In this document: piece by piece, positions 21,132-27,177 of the stretch
How positions within the stretch are numbered: the stretch's first letter is position 1
How the letters are laid out: each line of letters begins with the position of its first letter
Made by a program: the position numbers and the translations under genes
IMG/VR virus record: IMGVR_UViG_3300025626_000107
Coordinates: 1 to 27,177 of that record
Length of the DNA: 27,177 nucleotides
Source: a virus
Strand: one strand, 5' to 3'
Notes under the pieces: generated by a model
What the model was told of the DNA's origin: nothing
The model's database searches: none
Seen by the model: the letters and a program-made list of their open reading frames with translations, nothing else

Positions 21132-21491
21132 ATGATTGTATCAACAACATCAGCATCTGCACAAACATTTAAGGTAATACCAAGAGATTATACTTTAACG
21201 GCATTCACAATGAGCATAAGAGATGACAGTACAAACGTAACTGTGACATATAATATTACAGGTGTCAGTACAAGCGGAAATTATAGAACATTTCAAAACA
21301 CATTCTCACCTGTTTTAGTATCCAATCACTTTTACGACATGACTCTTTACGCAGGTACAAACATAATTTTCAAGGATAGAATCTTTTGTACTGATCAAAC
21401 AATCAATCAAGTGGATAATGATTATTACAACTTAAATGAAGGACAATTCACAACAGATGATTCTTACAACAACGAATACATAGTAGTATGA
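21132..21491 (+). CDS. Small virion protein upstream of the portal
   Basis: A 119-residue protein. The start is ATG 21132, placed at the fixed distance behind CGTTATATA; the TTG at 21117 lies in the motif itself. The sequence is beta-rich with many Thr, Ser, Asn and Tyr (TSASAQTFKVIPRDYTLTAFTMS, YNITGVSTSGNYRTFQNTF in parts), typical of a small structural protein. It ends SYNNEYIVV. The four-base overlap with the portal gene supports joint translation. Possibly a head or tail accessory protein; I do not know its role. Confidence 0.65.
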   Translation: MIVSTTSASAQTFKVIPRDYTLTAFTMSIRDDSTNVTVTYNITGVSTSGNYRTFQNTFSPVLVSNHFYDMTLYAGTNIIFKDRIFCTDQTINQVDNDYYNLNEGQFTTDDSYNNEYIVV

Positions 21492-23560
21492 AAAGACAAA
21501 AGAGTTTACCCAAAGGTGTGACAAAAAACCCAAGTATTGGATTTGTTAATTTAAGCACCTACACTTCACCCGAAGTAAAAGAGGTAAAAAACAAAGATTG
21601 GGTAGAATACGGTGTTGACAATAATTATTTTCAATTCTTAATTGATAGATATAATGGATCACCCACAAATAACGCTGCTATCAATGGCATAAGCCAAGCA
21701 ATTTATGGTAAAGGATTAAACGCAACAGACGCCAATAAGAAACCTAATGAGTATGCTCAGATGGTTTCATTATTTGGTAAAGATTGTGTTAGAAAATTAT
21801 CCTATGATTTAAAATTAATGGGGCAATGTGCTGCTCAAATTATCTATTCTAAAAACAGAAAAAAGATAATTAAGGTAGAACACTTTCCAATTGAAACTTT
21901 AAGAGCAGAGAAAGCCAATGAAGATGGAGAAGTTCCTGCATATTACTATTTCAAGGATTGGACAAACATTAAACCAAGTGATACACCTTTAAGAATCCCT
22001 GCCTTTGGGATGTCAAAAGAGGATATTGAAATTTTATACATTAAACCATACAAAGCAGGTTTTTATTATTATTCACCTGTGGATTATCAAGGTGGTTTGC
22101 AGTATTGTGAGTTAGAAGAAGAGATTTCTAATTATCATATCAACAATATAATGAATGGGTTAGCACCTTCCATGCTCATTAACTTTAATAACGGCACACC
22201 CAACCAAGAAGAAAGGCAATTACTAGAAAGTAAAATTGCATCTAAATTTAGTGGAACAAGTAATGCAGGTAAATTTATACTTGCATTTAATGATAATGCT
22301 GAATCAAAGGCAGATATTACACCTGTTCAATTATCAGATGCTCACAATCAGTATCAATTCCTTTCAACAGAGGCTACACAAAAAATAATGGTAGCACATA
22401 GGGTTGTCTCTCCTATGTTATTAGGTATTAAAGATAATAGTGGACTAGGCAACAATGCAGATGAAATTAAAACTGCATCCTTATTGATGGACAACACAGT
22501 AATCCGTCCATTCCAAGAGTTGTTAATTGATTCATTTGATCAAATACTTGCCTATAATGACATTGCTTTAAATCTGTATTTTGTCACTTTGCAACCTTTA
22601 GAGTTTACAGAGGTTGACACAACAATACAAAGCGAGGAGGACATCGAAGAGGAGACAGGTGTACAGATGTCTAAGATCAGTTTAAAAGAGATTGATGGGC
22701 AAACTGTCTATGAGACAAAAGAAGAAGCCGAAGAGGTAGCAGAGGCACTTGGATGTGAAGGCTCACACGAGCATGAGGAAGATGGAAAGGTTTGGTTTAT
22801 GCCTTGTGCTACACATGATGATGCTATTAATCTTAAAAAGCCTTGTTACGATGGTTACGAAATGGTAGGAATGAAAACCAAGAATGGCAAGAAAGTTCCT
22901 AATTGCGTACCTATAAAAGCAAATGAAGAAATTCCCGAATTAACAGATGAAATGGGTGATCAAATCCTTGCTGAATTGGAAGGTGAGGTTATCACAGATG
23001 AATGGGAATTGGTAGATGAAAGAGAATACGAAGGTGAAAACCTAGAAGAGTGGGCAACACAACTAATTCAACCAACCAAATCAAAACTTCAAAAGTTTGC
23101 AGATCAAATTACAGGGAAACCTAAAGTTTTTAGTGTACTAGATAAAAGCCTTTACAAAATACGATACAAGTATTTTAAGAAATCTAAGAAGGCAATGAAA
23201 AGCGGAAATGAATCTAGATTGTTTTGCTCAAATATGATGAAGTTAGCAGGGCAAGGAATCATATATAGAATAGAGGATATTGATAAAGCATCAGACAAGG
23301 GTGTAAACAAGCGACTAGGACACAAAGGAAAGCCGTATAACCTATTTAAATTCAAAGGGGGTATCTATTGTAGACACGCATGGAAAGAGCAGTTATATAG
23401 GCTTAAAAAGAACACAGAGAAAACTGATGATTTTGACAAATACAAGAGAGCAAGAACAATACCTAAAAGTTACAAGCCTTCTCCAAGAGGATGGAAAGAG
23501 GCACAAATTGCTCCTGTAAATATGCCCAATCAAGGAGCATATCCAACTAAAAAGAAATAA
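21488..23560 (+). CDS. Portal protein with long C-terminal extension
   Basis: A 690-residue protein. Residues about 30-380 are the portal: SPTNNAAINGISQAIYGKGL, KLSYDLKLMGQCAAQIIYS, NNIMNGLAPSMLINFNNG, then the MVAHRVVSPMLLGIKDNSGLG region around 305-325, as in HK97-type portals. The portal ring is the DNA channel at a capsid vertex. Beyond about 395 come extra modules: C423-x3-H427-x-H429-x10-C440-x2-H443; C453-YDGYEMVGMK to C473-VPIK; and a basic domain (about 550-640) with C580, IYRIEDIDKAS, GHKG, FKGG and C628-R-H630-x-W632. Their roles are unknown. Most portals are 400-550 residues. Confidence 0.85.
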   Translation: MKRQKSLPKGVTKNPSIGFVNLSTYTSPEVKEVKNKDWVEYGVDNNYFQFLIDRYNGSPTNNAAINGISQAIYGKGLNATDANKKPNEYAQMVSLFGKDCVRKLSYDLKLMGQCAAQIIYSKNRKKIIKVEHFPIETLRAEKANEDGEVPAYYYFKDWTNIKPSDTPLRIPAFGMSKEDIEILYIKPYKAGFYYYSPVDYQGGLQYCELEEEISNYHINNIMNGLAPSMLINFNNGTPNQEERQLLESKIASKFSGTSNAGKFILAFNDNAESKADITPVQLSDAHNQYQFLSTEATQKIMVAHRVVSPMLLGIKDNSGLGNNADEIKTASLLMDNTVIRPFQELLIDSFDQILAYNDIALNLYFVTLQPLEFTEVDTTIQSEEDIEEETGVQMSKISLKEIDGQTVYETKEEAEEVAEALGCEGSHEHEEDGKVWFMPCATHDDAINLKKPCYDGYEMVGMKTKNGKKVPNCVPIKANEEIPELTDEMGDQILAELEGEVITDEWELVDEREYEGENLEEWATQLIQPTKSKLQKFADQITGKPKVFSVLDKSLYKIRYKYFKKSKKAMKSGNESRLFCSNMMKLAGQGIIYRIEDIDKASDKGVNKRLGHKGKPYNLFKFKGGIYCRHAWKEQLYRLKKNTEKTDDFDKYKRARTIPKSYKPSPRGWKEAQIAPVNMPNQGAYPTKKK

Positions 23561-23563
23561 GAA

Positions 23564-24076
23564 ATGGCAACAGTATTATTCATAAATCGAACTGATCTAG
23601 TTAGAAATTCTATCTTAGATGGCAATGTTGACACAGACAAGTTCATTCAATTTATCAAGATTAGCCAACAGATAAATATTCAAAATTATCTAGGTACAAA
23701 ATTATACGATAAATTCACAACAATAGTTGGAAATGGTGATATAGATACTGCACCTTATGCTGATTATAAGACACTTTTAAATGAATACATTCAGCCAATG
23801 TTAATTTGGTTTGCACAGGTAGATTATCTTCCCTTCGCTGCTTATCAAGTAAAGAACGGAGGGGTATTTAAACACACCTCAGAGAACGCTGAAACGGTTA
23901 ACAAAACAGAAGTGGACTATCTAGTCGAAAAAGCAAGAACACACGCTCAATGGTACTCTAGAAGGTTTATAGATTATATGTGTTTTAACGAAAATTTATT
24001 TCCCGAATACACATCAAATGTAAACGATGACATTAATCCAAGTTCTGATGCAACATTTAATGGATGGGTACTTTGA
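23564..24076 (+). CDS. Head-tail connector-like protein (DUF6712-type)
   Basis: A 170-residue helical protein: MATVLFINRTDLVRNSILDG, then QINIQNYLGTKLYDKF (about 44-59), NEYIQPMLIWFAQVDYLPFAAY (about 79-100) and VDYLVEKARTHAQWYSRRFIDYM (about 127-149). This pattern of a helical protein with L-G-x-K-L-Y and a long aromatic helix is one I know from proteins after the portal in Bacteroidota phages (DUF6712-type), where it acts as a head-completion/connector. It follows the portal by three bases. The DUF number is from memory. Confidence 0.68.
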   Translation: MATVLFINRTDLVRNSILDGNVDTDKFIQFIKISQQINIQNYLGTKLYDKFTTIVGNGDIDTAPYADYKTLLNEYIQPMLIWFAQVDYLPFAAYQVKNGGVFKHTSENAETVNKTEVDYLVEKARTHAQWYSRRFIDYMCFNENLFPEYTSNVNDDINPSSDATFNGWVL

Positions 24077-24147
24077 GTTACAAACCGAAGGAAGAAAATA
24101 TTAAGAAATTAAAGAAGTTTTTATTAAAACTAAAAAAGAATGGCTGA
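24073..24147 (+). CDS. Possible tiny basic peptide, TTG start
   Basis: A 24-codon frame with TTG overlapping the connector stop and TGA at 24145-24147, overlapping the fibre gene by eight bases. The product is very basic (KPKEENIKKLKKF, LKLKKNG) and helical. It fills a 63-base gap in the same coupled style as other genes, but the rare start and short length make it doubtful. Confidence 0.25.
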   Translation: MSYKPKEENIKKLKKFLLKLKKNG

Positions 24148-26545
24148 TTTATTTAATCAACAAATATCCGCAACATATTCGGGTTTATTAAAAACCACAA
24201 GTAATGGTATTTTAAGTTCATCACTTGCACAAATCACAGATGGCAGAGGAAATGATTCTCCTTTGTCAATGAGTACTACTGAGATTCAATTTAATACAGG
24301 TTCTAATACTTTTAAATTTCCTACAACAAGAGGAACAAGTGGGCAGATTCTAAAACTAGCAGATGCAAATGGAACTTTAGATTGGGTTGCTGATGCAAGT
24401 GGAGATGTTACAAAAACAGGAACGATTGCTTTGAACACTATTGCAGTATGGAATGATAATGCAGATCAGTTAAGGAGTGACACAACAATGTCAATTAACA
24501 CAAATCACACCATTTCATTATTACAACCTAATAGTGTACCTACTGATGTAAATTCTTATAATATAGGTGGAGGAAATATAGCCAATGTAACAGGATCACG
24601 CAATGTAGGATTTGGTAAACAAAATTTAAATGCAGTTTTAGCAGGTTCAGATAATACTGCAATGGGAGACGGTTCACTTGAAAAAGTAACAAGTGGAAAT
24701 AGTAATACAGGCTTTGGTTCTGATGCGTTAGGTAACTCAACTGATGGTGATTTTAATACTGCGGTTGGTTCGGGTGCTTTAAATGATGTGTTAACAGGGG
24801 AGAATAATACGGCAGTTGGGTATAATGCTGGAGTAAATGTTTCAACAGGATCGGGTAATACTTATATAGGAAAAAGTGCAGGGCTAGTAGATGTAGGAAG
24901 TAATAACATTTATATTGGTGAAGGCTCGGGCAGTTCAGTTGCATCGGGAAATAACAATGTAATATTAGGATCAAACACAGGAAATACAATATCTGCAACA
25001 TCCAACAACATTATCATTTCAGATGGTAGTGGGAATAATAGAATACAAGTTGATAGTGGGGGTGATGCTACTTTTAGTGGTAATGTATTAATTGGAACAA
25101 ATATAAATTCAGACATACCTCTACAAGTCAATAAAGAAACAGCGGCTTCGGGTACTGCTATTGCATTTTTAAGAAATACAGATGCTGCGGGTAACGGATT
25201 AGTCGTTGACGTAACAACACCTCAAGATTACGTTGCTGATTTTCGAATTGGAAATGTTAGTAAAATGCGCATCTCATCGGGGGGTGATGTGGGTATTGGG
25301 ATTACACCTACAAGTAAACTGACACTTTTAGGTACAAGTACTGCTGCTTCAAACACACCTTCTGATGCTATTGTTGATATAAAGGGTACTTCAACTGCTC
25401 ATTTACTTATGGGTGTTGCTAATGTTTCTCCTTACGGTGCATGGATAAATACAGATAGTACTACCCAACCACTTATTTTAATGGGTACGGGGGGTAATGT
25501 GGGTGTCGGAAATACCAACCCAAGTGATTACGATTCAGATGCTAATAATTTAGTTGTTGGCTCTTTATCGGGAAATAATGGTATAACAATATTGTCTGCC
25601 GCAGCAAGCGGTTTTGGAAGTTTATATTTTGCGGATGGTACTACGGTAAATAAAGTAAATTCGGGTTACATAAGATATCAGCAGAACCAATCTGTAATGA
25701 GTTTTGGTGTAAATGCGGCTGAAGCAATGCGCATCTCATTGGGGGGTGAGGCTACTTTTAGTCAAGCAATGGCATCAACGGTAAACCCAAGCATATTTAT
25801 AAAGCAAACGGGCAGCAGTTTAGATGGAGGCGGCGGCAGCATAATATTTGGAACATCAACAATAGCAACAACTACAAATTATAACGCATCAATACAAGCA
25901 GTTAGAACGGCATCGGGAGCAGGTTCAAGTGAATTGAGGTTTTTAACAACTCATCAACCCACAAGCATAGCAGCACAAACTAGACTCACCATCACATCGG
26001 GGGGTGATTTAAAAGTAACATCGGGTTCTTTTTATAATTCAGTATCGGGAATCACAAAAATTGGCAATGTAGGGGATTATGAATTTTTAGATTCTCTCGG
26101 ATCGGGAACTAGAAGGTTTCGCCCCGCGACTGATGATGCTATTGATATAGGTGATGCTACGCATAGATTTGATGATATATTTGCTACAAACGGAACTATA
26201 AACACATCTGACAAAAACCAAAAAAACACTATTTTAGAAAGTGATTTAGGTTTAGATTTTATAAATAGGTTAAAACCAAAATCTTATAAGTGGAATAGTA
26301 AAACACGTACTCACTACGGCTTAATTTCTCAAGATATAGAAAGTGTATTATCTGATATATCAAAAGAAACCAAAGATTTTGCAGGTTTTATAAAATCACC
26401 TAAAGATATTGATGATAAAAATAACACTGAATTTGTATATGGATTAAGATATAATGAGTTTATTTCACCAATGATTAAAGCAATACAAGAACAACAAACC
26501 ATTATAGAAGATTTAAAAGCAAGAATTGAAACACTAGAAGGGTAA
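24140..26545 (+). CDS. Tail fibre/spike with adhesin-head repeats and S74 autoprotease
   Basis: An 801-residue protein with three parts. Residues 1-150 form a fibre base (MADLFNQQISATYSG..., GQILKLADANGTLDW). Residues about 155-289 are eight 17-residue repeats of the N-T-A-V-G-x-G-A-L type, like the YadA head of trimeric adhesins. Residues 290-680 are fibre with repeated RISSGGD-type blocks. The end is an intramolecular chaperone of the peptidase S74 type: S690-D-K-N-Q-K695 has the catalytic Ser/Lys dyad spaced five residues apart, with HYGLISQDIE and a final coiled coil (IKAIQEQQTIIEDLKARIETL). The C-terminal ~112 residues help trimer folding and cleave themselves off. The protein binds the host surface. 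Confidence 0.88.
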   Translation: MADLFNQQISATYSGLLKTTSNGILSSSLAQITDGRGNDSPLSMSTTEIQFNTGSNTFKFPTTRGTSGQILKLADANGTLDWVADASGDVTKTGTIALNTIAVWNDNADQLRSDTTMSINTNHTISLLQPNSVPTDVNSYNIGGGNIANVTGSRNVGFGKQNLNAVLAGSDNTAMGDGSLEKVTSGNSNTGFGSDALGNSTDGDFNTAVGSGALNDVLTGENNTAVGYNAGVNVSTGSGNTYIGKSAGLVDVGSNNIYIGEGSGSSVASGNNNVILGSNTGNTISATSNNIIISDGSGNNRIQVDSGGDATFSGNVLIGTNINSDIPLQVNKETAASGTAIAFLRNTDAAGNGLVVDVTTPQDYVADFRIGNVSKMRISSGGDVGIGITPTSKLTLLGTSTAASNTPSDAIVDIKGTSTAHLLMGVANVSPYGAWINTDSTTQPLILMGTGGNVGVGNTNPSDYDSDANNLVVGSLSGNNGITILSAAASGFGSLYFADGTTVNKVNSGYIRYQQNQSVMSFGVNAAEAMRISLGGEATFSQAMASTVNPSIFIKQTGSSLDGGGGSIIFGTSTIATTTNYNASIQAVRTASGAGSSELRFLTTHQPTSIAAQTRLTITSGGDLKVTSGSFYNSVSGITKIGNVGDYEFLDSLGSGTRRFRPATDDAIDIGDATHRFDDIFATNGTINTSDKNQKNTILESDLGLDFINRLKPKSYKWNSKTRTHYGLISQDIESVLSDISKETKDFAGFIKSPKDIDDKNNTEFVYGLRYNEFISPMIKAIQEQQTIIEDLKARIETLEG
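24602..25006 (+). repeat. Eight tandem 51-base (17-codon) repeats in the tail fibre
   Basis: Repeat units start with an Asn codon at 24602, 24653, 24704, 24755, 24806, 24857, 24905 and 24956; all units are 51 bases except one of 48. They encode N-x-A-V/I-G-x-G-A-L-x-x-V-x-x-G type turns of a trimeric beta roll. DNA identity between units is low, so selection acts on protein structure. Confidence 0.8.
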
Positions 26546-26578
26546 GGGTTACCTACATTATTAAAATAAGAGTAAATT

Positions 26579-26839
26579 ATGAAACAAATAGAACCAATTT
26601 CAATATGGCAGAATGGAACAACCAAAACTGCGACACAATTACAAGTACAAGGTACAAGTGTAACTTTAGGAAGTAGTGCATCTTTTTATTGGCAATTGCT
26701 AACAGAGGAAGGACATCAAGTATCAAACGGTAACCTCGGAATTAGCGGTGAGCAATACACTGCTTGGGGTGCTGATGATGATTACGTTTACGATATAGTA
26801 GCAGAAGATTTGAATTTAACATTAGTTTCTGAAGATTAA
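26579..26839 (+). CDS. Small beta-rich virion protein downstream of the fibre
   Basis: An 86-residue protein beginning MKQIEPISIWQNGTTKTATQL. It has VTLGSSASFYWQLLTEEGHQVSN (about 30-50, in parts), then GNLGISGEQYTAW and DDYVYDIVAEDLNLTL. I recall this as a small protein next to tail fibre genes in Bacteroidota phages, without a proven role. It is likely a tail-associated or fibre-chaperone protein. The start follows 33 non-coding bases with no late motif, so it is probably transcribed with the fibre. Confidence 0.65.
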   Translation: MKQIEPISIWQNGTTKTATQLQVQGTSVTLGSSASFYWQLLTEEGHQVSNGNLGISGEQYTAWGADDDYVYDIVAEDLNLTLVSED

Positions 26840-26840
26840 T

Positions 26841-26848
26841 TATCTTTG
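26841..26848 (+). promoter_or_regulatory. Possible host-type -7 box before the lysis genes
   Basis: TATCTTTG, an exact TAnnTTTG match, 14 bases upstream of the ATG at 26862, in the 22-base gap after the previous gene. The -33 position (26818-26821) reads AACA, so the promoter is incomplete. Confidence 0.4.
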
Positions 26849-26861
26849 AAGAAAAAAAACT

Positions 26862-27098
26862 ATGAAAATTACAGATCAAGAATTAGAAACACTACAAGAG
26901 CAAGAGAAAAAGAAGAATGCAATCGCTCACGATTTAGGAGTGCTAGAATCAAAAAAGCACGATCTTTTAAAATTACTAGATGATGTTAGAGAACATCAAG
27001 AAATTACTTTTGAAGATATACAAGAAAATTATGGAAAAATCAGCATCAATCCCGAAACAGGAGAGTACGAAGAAATCAAGGAAGAAGAAACTAAGTAA
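26862..27098 (+). CDS. Small coiled-coil protein before the endolysin
   Basis: A 78-residue protein. A coiled coil spans about residues 4-52 (QELETLQEQEKKKNAIAHDLG, ESKKHDLLKLLDDVREH), followed by FEDIQENYGKISINPETGEYEEI. The last block, GKISINPETGEYE, is recurrent in short phage proteins near lysis or tail genes. It has no membrane segment, so it is not an obvious holin. The endolysin start at 27031 lies inside this gene. Confidence 0.6.
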   Translation: MKITDQELETLQEQEKKKNAIAHDLGVLESKKHDLLKLLDDVREHQEITFEDIQENYGKISINPETGEYEEIKEEETK

Positions 27099-27177
27099 AA
27101 ATCTAAGTTACTCAGAGGGAATACATTCAGATACTGCTAAAAAGTTGGGGATTAGCAATGAACCAACAGATGAGCAT
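27031..27177 (+). CDS. Endolysin, peptidase M15-like (5' end only)
   Basis: An open frame from ATG 27031 to the window edge, 49 codons. After a basic start (KKSRKKKLSKNL) it reads LSYSEGIHSDTAKKLGISN and EPTDEH. This is the N-terminal signature of peptidase M15_3-type D-Ala-D-Ala carboxypeptidase endolysins (L-S-x-x-E...S-x-T-A-x-x-x-G-I-x-N-x-P). Such enzymes cut the peptide stem of cell-wall peptidoglycan at the end of infection. The catalytic His/Asp residues would lie beyond the window. The gene overlaps the coiled-coil gene by 68 bases, so another start within the overlap remains possible. Confidence 0.72.
   Translation, partial: MEKSASIPKQESTKKSRKKKLSKNLSYSEGIHSDTAKKLGISNEPTDEH

Noticed and set aside
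25270-26010. Repeated CATCTCATCGGGGGGTGA-like DNA segments (near 25270, 25729, 25990)
   Set aside because: They are in frame and encode recurring RIS-GGD turns of the fibre, so protein repeats explain them; no separate DNA function is indicated.

Overview
The window is a contiguous piece of a tailed double-stranded DNA phage (Caudoviricetes) that most likely infects a member of the Bacteroidota, probably a flavobacterium. The grounds are AT-rich sequence, all recognisable genes on the + strand and packed with ATGA-type overlaps, no Shine-Dalgarno sites, and promoters of the Bacteroidota housekeeping type (TTTG, 19 bases, TAnnTTTG). The proteins also belong to families typical of flavobacterial and marine phages. 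No integrase, repressor, tRNA, DNA polymerase or CRISPR array was seen, so lifestyle cannot be decided here.

Layout. Positions 1-7473 are the early/recombination/replication block: NinG-like protein, a probable structured small RNA with its own promoter and terminator, small unknown genes, an ERF annealing protein with an SSB-like partner, a RecA-fold ATPase with an eroded Walker A, a small sigma factor, a PD-(D/E)XK nuclease-like protein, a 5'-3' exonuclease, a PAPS-reductase-like enzyme and a protein resembling the DnaA DNA-binding domain. Positions 7497-8967 are the small and large terminase genes. Positions 8975-9701 hold two unknown genes framed by their own host-type promoter and a strong terminator, like a moron cassette.

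Positions 9727-26839 are the virion block, in an unusual order: tail assembly chaperone (with a -1 programmed frameshift), tail proteins, tape measure, then XkdF-like prohead protease, scaffold, major capsid protein, probable tail tube, portal, connector, and last a tail fibre with a 17-residue repeat array and an S74 self-cleaving chaperone. The right edge starts lysis: a coiled-coil protein and the first 49 codons of a probable peptidase M15 endolysin.

Regulation looks two-tiered. Early and moron genes carry host-type promoters with exactly 19-base spacing and A-rich leaders. Four virion transcription units instead carry the motif CGTTATATA-NN-T placed exactly before the start codon, so the mRNAs would be leaderless or nearly so. 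The phage's own ECF-like sigma factor is the obvious candidate reader of this second class. This pairing is the most interesting hypothesis in the window; the motif is visible in the sequence, while the link to the sigma factor is inference.
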